64,000 nt of DNA from an uncultured Paenibacillaceae bacterium (GCA_913056365.1 CAJXLT010000003.1:124001-188000), one strand, 5' to 3'. Positions 1-9,240 are shown, numbered from the stretch's first letter. Notes: a model not told the origin generated them from the sequence alone. Numbers and translations are program-made.

Positions 1-1
1 G

Positions 2-691
2 CAGACCCATCGCACTGGCTACCAAGACAGCGCAATATGCTCGACGATCGTTCCTTCCTCGCGGAAGGTGTTCCTGAAGCAGCAGATGCGCTGGAAGCGT
101 TCGTGGCTGCGAGAGTCGCTGCGCGCAGGCGGATTCATCTGGAAGAAGGAGCCGTTCATGGCGTTCTTCTTCTATATCGGATTAATCGTTCCTATCGCAG
201 CTCCGGTCGTCGTCCTCTACAATCTTGTGTACACACCGGTTCGGCATGGGATTTTTCCCGGCACGTTCTTGATCGGGTTGTTCATGATGGCGATGTTGAT
301 GAGCCTGGCTCATCTCTTCTTCAAGCGCAGCCGCTTGTGGCTGTTCGGAGTAGTATTCTGCGTATTCTATGAATTGGTGCTGCTGTGGCAGATGCCTGTC
401 GCTTGGGTCACCTTCTGGAAATCGACCTGGGGCACAAGAGAGACACCGCAAGATATCGAAGCGCGGGAACGGAAGGAAGCTCGCAGCAAGAAAGGCTGGA
501 GGTTCTGGTTGCCTGGGAAGTCCAGGGCAGTCTCCGCTGCGCGCTTGTCAGGAGCTGCAGGATATGCGGGTGAAGAGCTGTCTCGAATGAGAACGTACGG
601 AGGCAAGGGGCTTCTAGGATCGCGCAAGTCCAAGAAGTCTCGGAAGGCTAGCAGGCAGTCAGATAGTGGCGGTATAAGCTTGCATGATTAA
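2..691 (+). CDS. Glycosyltransferase family 2 (processive synthase), 3' part
   Basis: The reading frame is open from the window edge, so the N-terminus and catalytic DXD region lie outside. The visible part begins with RTGYQDSAIC and then QQMRWKRSW, which matches the QxxRW motif of processive GT2 enzymes (hyaluronan, chitin, cellulose or poly-GlcNAc synthases). Three membrane segments follow (around FFFYIGLIVPIAAPVVVLY, FLIGLFMMAMLMSLAHLFF and LWLFGVVFCVFYELVLLW), then a strongly basic cytoplasmic tail. This is the usual C-terminal layout of a membrane synthase that polymerises and exports a polysaccharide. It ends 21 bases before the start chosen for the next gene, a deacetylase-like protein, which supports a polysaccharide operon. 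The polymer cannot be read from this part. Confidence 0.85.
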   Translation, partial: QTHRTGYQDSAICSTIVPSSRKVFLKQQMRWKRSWLRESLRAGGFIWKKEPFMAFFFYIGLIVPIAAPVVVLYNLVYTPVRHGIFPGTFLIGLFMMAMLMSLAHLFFKRSRLWLFGVVFCVFYELVLLWQMPVAWVTFWKSTWGTRETPQDIEARERKEARSKKGWRFWLPGKSRAVSAARLSGAAGYAGEELSRMRTYGGKGLLGSRKSKKSRKASRQSDSGGISLHD

Positions 692-712
692 GGGATTGTG
701 AAGGGATTGCGA

Positions 713-2491
713 ATGAGGAACAAGCCAAGAGATCTGAATGTTCGGCGCAAAAATCGAAGAAAAGTAGTCCGCACAATCCTGCAGATTGCCGTCATGATCT
801 GGGTTGTCTGGCTTATCGTGCAAGCGTTGCATCATGTGCGTCCGTATGTGGAGCCGGACCGGACTGCGTGGACGAATGAACAGGGGTTTATTGCGCTGTC
901 CTACTTCGGAGTAGGTCGGACCGGGACTGCCAAGCTGGTGGACAATGAGCAGCTGGAGGAGCATCTTCAGACTCTGCATGCTGCGGGTTATGTAACGATT
1001 GCCCAACAGGACATTGTGGACTACTATGAGCAGGGCAAGCCGTTGCCGGATCAAGCGCTGTTCCTAGCCTTCGAGGATGGGCGCAACGATTCGGCGCTGT
1101 ACGCTCAGCCGATCTTGGAGAAGCTTGGGTACCGGGCGACCGTCATGACGTATGCGAACAAGATGGAAAATCATGAACGCAAATTTCTTCGCCCGAAAGA
1201 TCTGCATAAGATGCTGAAGTCTGGTTACTGGGAGCTTGGCACGAACGGATTTCGGCTGTCGTATATTAATATTTTTGATTATGAAGGACGCTTCATGGAT
1301 ACGCTCAGCGACAGCGAGATGAAGGAACAGCAGAATATTGAGAAAATTGCTTATTACAATCACTATTTGATGGATTTTATTCGCGACGAGCAGATGATTC
1401 CAGTGGAGAATCGCACCGAAATGTTCGCACGGATTGATCTTGATTATACGTTGTTGGAGCAAGCTTATACGGACATATTCGGGTATGTGCCCGATGTGTA
1501 TATGATTATGCACGCCAATACGATCTACGGGGGCATGAACCGGCTCGTAGAAGAAGCGAACGTGCGTCAGATTGAGCGGCTGTTCCCGATGCACTTCAAC
1601 AGAGAGGGCAGCGCCTACAATATAAGGGCGGATCATCCCTACAACTTGACGCGCTTGCAGGTAGCGCCGTATTGGTATACGAATCATCTGCTCATGAAGA
1701 TTCAGAACGATACAGGCGAATCGGTCTCCTTCGTAACGGGAGATGAGGAACGCGCAGCTGATTGGGAGATTGTGCGCGGCGCCGCGCAATTTATAGACGA
1801 ACGTATCGTGCTCACTTCTCCCCCTGGAGGAACAGGCAGGATGATTCTGACAGACAGCGACACTTCTGGAGACATTCGGTTGCAGACAGAATTGGCCGGT
1901 AATGTGGTAGGCAGACAGACGGTATATGTTCGCTATGATAAGGGACGGGATGCATTCGTGCGGGTGCGCTTGCAGGACAATCGGCTCATTGTAGAACAGA
2001 AATCTGATGCGGCGTTTCAAACGGAAGTGCTCTACGATGAGGAACTGAACGAAGTCGAGTGGGATTCCGAAGACCTAGCGTTCGACAAGGCTTCGGTGTA
2101 TTCCCGTGAGCAAACTGCGGCCGGAGCAGACGTCGCCTATGAGGACGGGCAATATCCGATCAACATCCAGCAGAAGCGCAAGCTGGACATCGAGCTGCGG
2201 GACCAACGGCTGACCATTGCGGTTGACGGGATTACATGGGTCGAGCAACTGGCGATTGACGAGAGTTTGCAGGATGGCGCAGTAGCGCTTGAAGCGGCGT
2301 ACAGTGAAGCGAATCGCAAGGATGACATCTATGACGCTGTGTTCGACCGGCTAAGCTTGACGGCAATCGACGCGCAAGGAGAAGTGACAGATGTGTTGTA
2401 CAGTAATGTGTTGACCGGTCTCCCTTGGGTGCGGCGAATCATTACCGAGCGAGCGGATGCGCTTATCGATTGGGCGATTGATGCGTTCTAG
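713..2491 (+). CDS. Polysaccharide deacetylase-like membrane protein, catalytic residues diverged
   Basis: A basic N-terminus is followed by one membrane anchor (IAVMIWVVWLIVQALHH) and an extracytoplasmic NodB-like domain (about residues 40-280). The family TFDDG motif reads AFEDG, so the first Asp is Glu, and where a metal-binding HxxxH is expected I see GTNGFRLS without histidines. The fold may therefore be kept with altered or lost catalysis. The C-terminal third (about 350-560) looks like a beta-sandwich carbohydrate-binding or laminin-G-like domain. I chose ATG 713 because AAGGG lies 8 bases upstream; GTG 698 in the same frame has an AAGGG only 3 bases away. The gene lies between a GT2 synthase and a GH18-like gene, so a role in making or trimming an extracellular polysaccharide is inferred. 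Confidence 0.75.
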   Translation: MRNKPRDLNVRRKNRRKVVRTILQIAVMIWVVWLIVQALHHVRPYVEPDRTAWTNEQGFIALSYFGVGRTGTAKLVDNEQLEEHLQTLHAAGYVTIAQQDIVDYYEQGKPLPDQALFLAFEDGRNDSALYAQPILEKLGYRATVMTYANKMENHERKFLRPKDLHKMLKSGYWELGTNGFRLSYINIFDYEGRFMDTLSDSEMKEQQNIEKIAYYNHYLMDFIRDEQMIPVENRTEMFARIDLDYTLLEQAYTDIFGYVPDVYMIMHANTIYGGMNRLVEEANVRQIERLFPMHFNREGSAYNIRADHPYNLTRLQVAPYWYTNHLLMKIQNDTGESVSFVTGDEERAADWEIVRGAAQFIDERIVLTSPPGGTGRMILTDSDTSGDIRLQTELAGNVVGRQTVYVRYDKGRDAFVRVRLQDNRLIVEQKSDAAFQTEVLYDEELNEVEWDSEDLAFDKASVYSREQTAAGADVAYEDGQYPINIQQKRKLDIELRDQRLTIAVDGITWVEQLAIDESLQDGAVALEAAYSEANRKDDIYDAVFDRLSLTAIDAQGEVTDVLYSNVLTGLPWVRRIITERADALIDWAIDAF

Positions 2492-2504
2492 GGAGCATGC
2501 CGCC

Positions 2505-2844
2505 GCGTGTCTAAGATGCTGGGCAAGAAGTAACGATGTTGGATACGATGAATAGGTGCTGGAAAAGCTGCCGATTTGTTGAAATTGTTTCATAGACGCC
2601 GAGAAACAAACAACGATGTGGAGAAAGCTGCGAAAATGCAGGAATTGAACTCGGATAAAGGCACATATTTGATAATTGCAGCGAAAGTGCAGGCTTTCGA
2701 AGGGCAGATGGCTAATAAGGTCGTTATCAGCTAGGCAAGCCTGCACAATCGCAGGAACTTCGCACAATCAGCGTCCAAAGGGACACAATGCCTGCACAAT
2801 CGCAGCAATGCAGCGGACGCGTGTCTAAGACGTCGGGAATGAAG
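2505..2844. repeat. Family A palindrome array, bracketed by a direct repeat
   Basis: This gene-free stretch holds about four copies of an imperfect palindrome of the form CTGC-N5/6-GCAGG(AA): 2628-2644, about 2676-2694, 2740-2757 (CCTGC-ACAATC-GCAGGAA) and 2791-2805. Copies start roughly 50-60 bp apart. The block is bracketed by a diverged direct repeat of about 26 bp beginning GCGTGTCTAAGA (2505-2531 and 2819-2844). The same palindrome family reappears at 18.65-18.97 kb. I see no credible gene here. Confidence 0.7.
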
Positions 2845-2921
2845 TGCAAGTTGAATCTGATCGGGTAACGAGTCTGTCCATTCGTAGTTATTCACGCAAC
2901 CACTTCGAAGGAGGGAAGTTT

Positions 2922-4013
2922 ATGAGGAAGCAACGGAGCAAGAAGCGAATCGTCGGGTGGCTCGGCGCGATCGTACTATTGGCTGGGCTCGCAGTCGGCA
3001 TCTACAAGTACAACGCTTCTCCTGTCCCTCCGATGTCGATTTCTACTTGGTTGGTAGATTGGCAGTGGCAGAGCGGATTGCATGATTATGTTGAAGTAGC
3101 GGAACGGTTAACGAGTCTGCATGTGTTCGCACTATACTACGATGATCGCGATGCGCCATACTTCACATCCGAGCTCGAAGCCGCACTGCCCGATTTGTTC
3201 GATGATAGGCAGGCTGTTCCCGTGGATAGTATGGAAAGTGCGAAAGGTGCGGAAGGTGAAACTGTGCCGGATATGTACTTGACGGTGGTGAACGATATAT
3301 GGCAACAGGACGGTACGGTCATACATAAGGATACGGGGCTTGTTTCGCGCCTCATTGCATCGGCAGGTAGCCGGGAGAAGCATGTGCAGGAATTAGTTGA
3401 TATTGTCCTCCGTTATGATTTCGACGGACTTGAATTGGACTATGAGCGTATAGGCGATGAAGACTGGGAACGGCTTAAAGTATTTATTTCAGCATTGCAT
3501 GACGAGCTTACCGCCAGCGGCAAGTCACTGCGTGTCCTTCTGGAGCCAAGGATGCCGATCGAGCAACTGTCGCTTCCAGCCGGTCCGGATTATGTGATGA
3601 TGGCCTACAATTTGTACGGTACCCATAGCGGTCCTGGTCCGAAGGCGGATCAGGCTTTTCTCAGAGAGCTTGCCGCTAGGATGGACCATGTGCCGGGAGA
3701 GTCGGTCATCGCGCTCGCAAGCGGCGGGTTTGACTGGACGACAGATGGGCATGTCACAGCAGTGACTGAAGAGGATGCCAGACAGCTTGCCGATCAGCCG
3801 GGCGCGGTGGAGCGGCGGGACGAAGCGAGCGGTGCGCTTGTATTCGACTATGCTGATGAGCAGGGAGTACGGCATACGGTGTGGTACGCAGATGCTGACA
3901 CGTTCAAGCTGTGGTTCGCCACACTTCAGGAGGAAGGCATACATAGGGTTGCTCTATGGCGTCTCGGAGGGTGGAGCGAACAGTCGCTGCAATGGCTAGC
4001 TGAGACGCAATGA
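2922..4013 (+). CDS. GH18-like glycosidase, membrane anchored (spore-germination YaaH-like)
   Basis: An N-terminal basic stretch and hydrophobic anchor (VGWLGAIVLLAGLAVGIY) point to export and membrane attachment. The rest (363 residues in all) reads as a TIM-barrel of glycosyl hydrolase family 18: the signature DGLELDYE (family DGxDxDxE) keeps the final Asp and the proton-donor Glu, and a later YVMMAYNLYG matches the conserved MxYD-type strand. Such proteins act on GlcNAc-containing polymers, including cortex peptidoglycan and exopolysaccharide. ATG 2922 is chosen because AAGGAGGGAAG lies just upstream; an upstream in-frame GTG (2844) has no such site. It probably belongs with the preceding synthase and deacetylase-like genes, although a 430-base repeat-bearing gap separates them. 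Confidence 0.8.
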   Translation: MRKQRSKKRIVGWLGAIVLLAGLAVGIYKYNASPVPPMSISTWLVDWQWQSGLHDYVEVAERLTSLHVFALYYDDRDAPYFTSELEAALPDLFDDRQAVPVDSMESAKGAEGETVPDMYLTVVNDIWQQDGTVIHKDTGLVSRLIASAGSREKHVQELVDIVLRYDFDGLELDYERIGDEDWERLKVFISALHDELTASGKSLRVLLEPRMPIEQLSLPAGPDYVMMAYNLYGTHSGPGPKADQAFLRELAARMDHVPGESVIALASGGFDWTTDGHVTAVTEEDARQLADQPGAVERRDEASGALVFDYADEQGVRHTVWYADADTFKLWFATLQEEGIHRVALWRLGGWSEQSLQWLAETQ

Positions 4014-4021
4014 ACGCGGCG

Positions 4022-4068
4022 CCGTGTCTGACAGTGTGGCGTATGCGCGGCGCATCTGTTAGACACGG
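4022..4068 (+). terminator. Stem-loop after GH18-like gene
   Basis: Arms CCGTGTCTGACAG (4022-4034) and CTGTTAGACACGG (4056-4068) pair with one wobble, and an inner ATGCG/CGCAT hairpin continues the stem. It sits 8 bases after the stop codon. There is no clear T-run, so it may be an mRNA-stabilising hairpin rather than an intrinsic terminator. Confidence 0.5.
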
Positions 4069-4098
4069 AGGATGGTTCGTCTGCCCGCCACATGCCCA

Positions 4099-4340
4099 AT
4101 TAGTGTTCAGGCGTGTCACTATTTCGGCAAATTCCCATCAGATTCCCGATTAGTGATCAAACGTGGTCACTAATTCCGCGCATTTCCACTAGATTATCAA
4201 TTAGCGATCAAATGTGGTCACTAATTCGACTGGAATCCCCACTTTCCCGATATATGAGGCAAATAAGTATCAAGTTTGATCACTAATTCTCGCAGCACCC
4301 CTCAATCGTACAATTTAAGTATCAGAAATGATCACTAAAT
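4099..4340. repeat. Family B palindrome array (five units)
   Basis: Five imperfect palindromes of the form ATTAGTGATCA-N4-TGGTCACTAAT lie at 4099-4122, 4149-4174, 4200-4225, 4262-4287 and 4315-4340. Start-to-start distances are 50, 51, 62 and 53 bp. The first and last copies are the most diverged. The spacers differ from one another, so this is not a simple tandem repeat. Units 2-4 and the spacer before unit 4 are duplicated at 13.64-13.77 kb. Confidence 0.85.
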
Positions 4341-4403
4341 GTTCTCTATGGCGGATCACCGGTTAATCGATCTCTCCAATGAAGCAACAGCTCCGCTGCA
4401 CCC

Positions 4404-6140
4404 TTAATACTTGAACTGCTTCACGAGTTCTTGCAGCTCGGAGGCATGCTGCTTCAGCTGATCTGCGTGATTGGCCACTTCGTGCGTGGCAGAACTTTGC
4501 TCTTCCGCTGTAGCAGCGCATTGCTCTACACCAGCAGCGGCTTCTTCCGAGGCTGCCGCAATATCTGTCGTGGCGCGGCTCACCTTGTCACTGTTCTCGG
4601 TAATCTGAATCAAGTTAGCGGATACGCTGTGGATACGCTCCATTAAGCTGGTGACCGATGTGTTGATCTTCATGAAATGTCCATGGCTGACTTGGATTTG
4701 CTCATTGCCGCTCGTCACTTTGCCACGCCCTTCCTCCATCGCCTGCACCATGGACTGTGTCTCGCCTTGTATGCCGTGGATAATTCCGGTTATCTCTTCG
4801 ACAGAGTCATTCACTTGCTCAGACAGCTTCCGTACTTGATCGGCAACAACCGCAAACCCTTTGCCAGCTTCGCCAGCTCTCGCGGCTTCAATAGCTGCGT
4901 TCAGCGCAAGCAGATTAGTTTGTTCCGCTATTCCCTTAATCGCCACACTCAACTGCGAGATGTCGCCGATACGCAGCTCCAGCCGCTTCACTTGCTCGGA
5001 AGAGCTTTCAACGAGAGTCGTGACATCGCCGAACAGCTCGACGGAGCGTTGCATCTCTACCTGTCCTTGACCAGCAGCTTCATTCACCTCATTCGCAATG
5101 TTCTCCATGGCGATACCGTCCGCATTGGATTGCTCGATTTGCCTATTCAAGTGATCAATCAAGCTGGAGATTTCGCTGGAAGAGCCTGCCTGCTCCTCTG
5201 CCCCCGCAGATAGCTGCTGCATCGTAGCCGCTACCTGATCCGAGCCGGAGCGCACATCGCTGGCCGCTTGCGCCAGAACTTGGCTCTGCTGGTCCACATG
5301 ATCGGAAATCTGCTGCATCTTCTGAACCATGCTGCGCAAATAGTGCAGCATCGCCTCGCTAGACCTTGCCAGCTGTCCGATCTCATCGCGGCGTTCAGTC
5401 TCAGCAGTATCCAGATTCAGTCGCAAATTGCCAGAAGCTATCTCATGCATATGATGCACAAGCTTGGCAACGGGCTTCGTTATGCTGCGAATGAGCACGA
5501 AGCCGAGCGTGAACACAATGATGAGCACGAGGGCAATCAATACCCAGGCGAATATCATTTGTTTTTGGTTCGCATCGTGTATAGCTTGTATCTTGGTGAT
5601 AGCACTTTGCTCCAGATCCTGCTGAAGCACGTCTATCTCATTGCGGGTTTGGTTGAAATCATGCTGCAATTGTTCCAATTGCACCGCTGTCACTTGAGTC
5701 TGGTCCGAGATGAGCTGAATCACATCCTCACGCCAAGTGTTATACTGCTCGAAGAACGAATCGAAATTAGCAAGAACTTGCTCCATCGGCAGCCCTTCTA
5801 CTTCGGACAAAATACCTTTGGCCAGATTCATCCGCTCCACAACCTGTGCAGCATTTTCTTGGAAATCCGCAGTCCATGCAGCCTGCTGCTCACCGGTCAT
5901 AGCTGAGCTTGCTTGCATACTCATGAACGCTTGCTCCGCTTGGTAAAAGTCGCGATCCGCATTCAACAGGTAGAACGTTGCATAGTACAGCTCATCATAC
6001 AATTCTTTTTCCAATTTCTCTGAAGTGGTCTGTAATGTCTGCATAAGATATGCACTGCTACCTACAATCGCAACGGTAGCTAGAAGAAGTACTCCGAACA
6101 GCTTGGTGCCGATTCTAAGATGGTTCAGCTTGATTAGCAT
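4404..6140 (-). CDS. Methyl-accepting chemotaxis protein
   Basis: A 578-residue transmembrane chemoreceptor. Layout: TM1 (about 10-30), a periplasm-facing four-helix-bundle-type sensor, TM2 (around [21 protein letters not shown]), a HAMP linker, then a long coiled-coil signalling domain with the highly conserved hairpin tip ([19 protein letters not shown]). It would control the CheA kinase and so flagellar rotation. I start it at the Met of [11 protein letters not shown] (codon 6140-6138) because GGAGGAAT lies 8 bases upstream. A longer reading frame extends upstream, but that extension is the riboswitch described separately, so the longer start is rejected. The ligand is unknown. Expression appears to be set by cyclic di-GMP. 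Confidence 0.93.
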   Translation of the reverse strand: MLIKLNHLRIGTKLFGVLLLATVAIVGSSAYLMQTLQTTSEKLEKELYDELYYATFYLLNADRDFYQAEQAFMSMQASSAMTGEQQAAWTADFQENAAQVVERMNLAKGILSEVEGLPMEQVLANFDSFFEQYNTWREDVIQLISDQTQVTAVQLEQLQHDFNQTRNEIDVLQQDLEQSAITKIQAIHDANQKQMIFAWVLIALVLIIVFTLGFVLIRSITKPVAKLVHHMHEIASGNLRLNLDTAETERRDEIGQLARSSEAMLHYLRSMVQKMQQISDHVDQQSQVLAQAASDVRSGSDQVAATMQQLSAGAEEQAGSSSEISSLIDHLNRQIEQSNADGIAMENIANEVNEAAGQGQVEMQRSVELFGDVTTLVESSSEQVKRLELRIGDISQLSVAIKGIAEQTNLLALNAAIEAARAGEAGKGFAVVADQVRKLSEQVNDSVEEITGIIHGIQGETQSMVQAMEEGRGKVTSGNEQIQVSHGHFMKINTSVTSLMERIHSVSANLIQITENSDKVSRATTDIAAASEEAAAGVEQCAATAEEQSSATHEVANHADQLKQHASELQELVKQFKY

Positions 6141-6175
6141 AGAAGCATTCCTCCATTCAGTTAATAAAGCGCTTA

Positions 6176-6303
6176 CAACAAAACACTCCCCGTCCGCTGG
6201 AGGAGTGCCTTGATAAGCAATCGGCAACTGGCTGGCATGACAGCGATGTTCTGCTGCGGTAGCCCCTCTAGCTTTGCGCCACTGCGTTTCCACAGTTTTG
6301 CCT
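6176..6303 (-). promoter_or_regulatory. c-di-GMP-I (GEMM) riboswitch with terminator platform
   Basis: Read on the minus strand, 6303-6222 has the GEMM-I pattern: GGCAAAACTGTG, a GAAA tetraloop closed by ACTGTG/CGCAGT, the invariant GGCGCAAAGC, a second hairpin beginning GGGGCTACCGC, and a closing CCAGTTGCCG that pairs back to the GGCAA start. Downstream, CACTCC (minus strand 6207-6202) pairs with GGAGTG (6189-6184) and is followed by TTTTGTTG, an intrinsic terminator. The chemoreceptor start follows about 40 bases later. Whether c-di-GMP turns the gene on or off depends on alternative pairing that I did not resolve. Confidence 0.9.
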
Positions 6304-6571
6304 TGGACGAGTGAATGTTCTATTTTCCCAATTTTGAGTAATACAGCGTTTTCAACATACTCTATGGATTAAGTGTAATGGAAAATATTCGATAGTACAA
6401 TACACAATTCGATAATATCGGATGGTGACGAATGAACACCACTAGAACCGCACTTTTTGTCAGCAACTGTTAATGGAAGCAGGGAATACGGAGGATTTGT
6501 CGAATTAATTCTATATGAATTTGATAGGGACATAAGTCCTATTTTCATAGACAGATAGGGGACAGAGAGCA

Positions 6572-8041
6572 ATGCTGACAGGAGAAATTCGCAATAAGGT
6601 AGATAAAATATGGACAGACATCTGGGCAGGCGGTATCTCCAATCCGCTTACAGTAATCGAGCAATTGACGTACCTCATGTTCATCCGTTCACTAGATGAG
6701 AAGGAACTGGAGAGAGAACGGCTGGAAGTCTTGACTGGCGAAGCGGTAGAGAAGATCTTCCCACAGACAGAAGAAGGTCAAGTGATGCGCTGGAGCAAGT
6801 TCAAGACGAAGGATTCTCGCCTCATCTTCGATATTATCGGGACCAAGGTGTTTCCATTCATCAAGACATTGAACGGCGAATTGAACTCTGCCTTCTCGCG
6901 TTACATGCAGGATGCCTTATTCCTGATCCCAACCGCACAAGTGTTGCAGAAGATCATTACAGGGCTGGATGAACTATATGAGCATGATATTGAGAGCTTG
7001 GATATGCAAGGCGATCTATACGAGTATATGCTGAGCAAGCTATCCACTGCTGGTCAGAACGGACAATTCCGTACACCGAAGCAAATTAGGGAATTGATGG
7101 TTCGCATGCTAGACCCTACACCAGATCATACAATCTGTGATCCGGCTTGCGGCACGGCAGGCTTCCTCGTCTCCACAGCTGAGTATATTCGTGAGAAATA
7201 TGAGCATGCCATGACGAGCGACCAATGGAATCACTTCGCCAGCAAGATGTTCACCGGCTTAGATACAGACCGAACAATGCTGCGACTGTCGGCAATGAAC
7301 CTGATGCTGCATTCGATTGATCAGCCGCACATTGACTATGTAGACAGTGTCTCGAAGCAGAATCAGATCGCCTCTGCGTATGACGTTATTTTGGCCAATC
7401 CGCCATTTACGGGGACAGTTGATGCAGAGAGTATCCACGATAACTTGAAAGCTGTCTGTAATTCGAAGAAAACAGAGCTGTTATTCGTTGCGCTCTTCTT
7501 GCGTATGCTTCGCAAGGGTGGTCGCTGTGCATGTATCGTGCCGGACGGCGTATTGTTCGGAACTACGAAAGCACACAAGACCCTGCACCAAGAGTTGGTC
7601 GATAATCATATGCTCGAAGCAGTCATCTCCTTGCCGAGCGGTGTATTCAAGCCATATGCTGGCGTGAGCACTGCGATACTGATCTTCACCAAGACCGATG
7701 CGGGCGGCACTGATAAGGTCTGGTTCTATGATATGAAGGCAGACGGCTACTCATTGGATGACAAGCGCACACCTGTGAAGGACAATGATATCCCGGATAT
7801 TGTTGCACGCTTCCACAACCTCGCAGGTGAAGCGGATCGCCAACCAACGGAGCAGAGCTTCCTGATTGACAAGGATGCCATCGCCGCCAACGACTATGAT
7901 CTGTCGATCAACCGTTACAAGGAAGTCGTCTACGAGAAGGTAGAGTACGACACGCCTGCTGTCATAATGGACCGACTGGACAAGCTGAACACAGACATCG
8001 CCTCCAAGCTGGAGGAGGTAAGGGGGCTTCTCGGTGAGTAA
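6572..8041 (+). CDS. hsdM: Type I restriction-modification DNA methyltransferase subunit HsdM
   Basis: A 489-residue N6-adenine methyltransferase. The N-terminal helical HsdM_N domain (about 1-140) is followed by a Rossmann-type N6_Mtase domain with the SAM-binding motif DPACGTAGF (about residue 190) and the catalytic motif NPPF (about residue 276). With HsdS it forms the modification enzyme; with HsdR it forms the full restriction complex. The length is normal for the family and I see no interruption. GGGGACAGAG lies upstream of ATG 6572. hsdS begins inside the last eight bases, so the two are translationally coupled. The hsdM-hsdS-hsdR order and tight packing indicate one operon. Confidence 0.96.
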   Translation: MLTGEIRNKVDKIWTDIWAGGISNPLTVIEQLTYLMFIRSLDEKELERERLEVLTGEAVEKIFPQTEEGQVMRWSKFKTKDSRLIFDIIGTKVFPFIKTLNGELNSAFSRYMQDALFLIPTAQVLQKIITGLDELYEHDIESLDMQGDLYEYMLSKLSTAGQNGQFRTPKQIRELMVRMLDPTPDHTICDPACGTAGFLVSTAEYIREKYEHAMTSDQWNHFASKMFTGLDTDRTMLRLSAMNLMLHSIDQPHIDYVDSVSKQNQIASAYDVILANPPFTGTVDAESIHDNLKAVCNSKKTELLFVALFLRMLRKGGRCACIVPDGVLFGTTKAHKTLHQELVDNHMLEAVISLPSGVFKPYAGVSTAILIFTKTDAGGTDKVWFYDMKADGYSLDDKRTPVKDNDIPDIVARFHNLAGEADRQPTEQSFLIDKDAIAANDYDLSINRYKEVVYEKVEYDTPAVIMDRLDKLNTDIASKLEEVRGLLGE

Positions 8042-9224
8042 GTGGGAGAAGGTTCGGTTGGGGGAAGTAGGAGAAGTAGTAACAGGGAAAACGCCACCAA
8101 CTAATAAATCGGAGTACTATTCTAGTAATGATATTGCTTTTTATAAGCCCAATGATATAACTGAGTCGGTTCCAATTTACTTGGAGTCCGCTACTTCATA
8201 TCTATCGCAATCGGCTAAATCAGTTGTTCGAATAATTCCCAAAGGGAGCGTGCTTGTTACTTGTATTGGGATAATTGGGAAAGTTGGAATAACACAAAGA
8301 GAAAGCACTTGTAATCAGCAAATAAATGCTGTTATTCCTAATGGGGAAATCATTAATAACATGTTTTTGGCTTTTTGTTTGCTGAATAATAGAAGTAGAA
8401 TTACTGATATGGCCAATTCAGCAGTTGTACCGATAATAAAAAAATCCCGATTTATGGATGTTGAAATTCCTCTGCCGCCACTACAAACCCAACAACAAAT
8501 CGCCAAAACCCTTGATTCTGTATCGAAACTGCTCGATATGCGGAAACAGCAACTCACAGAATTAGATAATCTAATTAAGTCTGTTTTCTATGAGATGTTC
8601 GGAGATCCGGTTGTGAATGCGAAGGGGTGGGAAGTTGTTCAATATAAAAATATCTTAGTAGAGAAACCTCAGAACGGAATGTTTGCAAAAAATAGCGAGT
8701 ACTCCGAAGATGGTCGATGCGGAGTTATATGGATAGGCGATTTTATAAATAAAAGAATTTGCGATTTAAGTAATTTGAGAACAATAAACGCTAGTCAAAA
8801 GGATATTGAAAAATACTCTGTGGAGTATGGCGATCTTCTGTTTGTTCGATCATCGCTGACAAGAGAAGGGATTGGTAAATGTTCAATTGTCCCAATAGAT
8901 ATAAATGAAAATATCTTATTTGAATGTCACATCATCAGGACTAGAGTTAATCTGGATTTAATTAACCCAGTGTTCTTACAAGCCCAATCCACAACTCGCT
9001 ATTTTAGACAACAAATATTGACTAATTCCAAAACTTCTACAATGACTACTATTGGGCAGGACGGAATAATTAGTACCTTGATTATTCTCCCCCCCATAAC
9101 ACTACAAAACCAATTCGCCGACATCGTCGCCAAGATCGAGGAAGAGAAAGCCTTGGTCAAGCAGGCGATCGACGAAACACAGTACTTGTTCGACAGTATG
9201 ATGAGTCAGTACTTCGACGACTAG
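8034..9224 (+). CDS. hsdS: Type I restriction-modification specificity subunit HsdS
   Basis: A 396-residue specificity subunit with two target-recognition domains. TRD1 (about 1-150) ends in the conserved linker LPPLQTQQQIAKTLDSVSKL and helix; TRD2 (about 195-350) ends in a second linker LPPITLQNQFADIVAKIEEE. Each TRD reads half of a bipartite DNA site, and the two helices set the spacing. Both TRDs are clearly AT-richer than hsdM and hsdR, as is usual for TRDs exchanged by recombination. The GTG start at 8034 overlaps hsdM. The target sequence cannot be predicted from sequence alone. Confidence 0.95.
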   Translation: MSKWEKVRLGEVGEVVTGKTPPTNKSEYYSSNDIAFYKPNDITESVPIYLESATSYLSQSAKSVVRIIPKGSVLVTCIGIIGKVGITQRESTCNQQINAVIPNGEIINNMFLAFCLLNNRSRITDMANSAVVPIIKKSRFMDVEIPLPPLQTQQQIAKTLDSVSKLLDMRKQQLTELDNLIKSVFYEMFGDPVVNAKGWEVVQYKNILVEKPQNGMFAKNSEYSEDGRCGVIWIGDFINKRICDLSNLRTINASQKDIEKYSVEYGDLLFVRSSLTREGIGKCSIVPIDINENILFECHIIRTRVNLDLINPVFLQAQSTTRYFRQQILTNSKTSTMTTIGQDGIISTLIILPPITLQNQFADIVAKIEEEKALVKQAIDETQYLFDSMMSQYFDD

Positions 9225-9240
9225 AGATGAGGTGACAGCT

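Noticed and set aside
1064-2020. Long minus-strand frame within the deacetylase-like gene
   Set aside because: A shadow of the plus-strand codon bias, without initiation signals or recognisable protein.
6141-6293. N-terminal extension of the chemoreceptor by about 50 residues
   Set aside because: The extension is the riboswitch aptamer and terminator, and the internal Met has a proper ribosome binding site.
6433-6558. About 40-codon open stretch before hsdM (reading SATVNGSREYGGFVELILYE in part)
   Set aside because: Protein-like but without a start codon or homologue that I can name; perhaps a remnant, so not listed as a gene.
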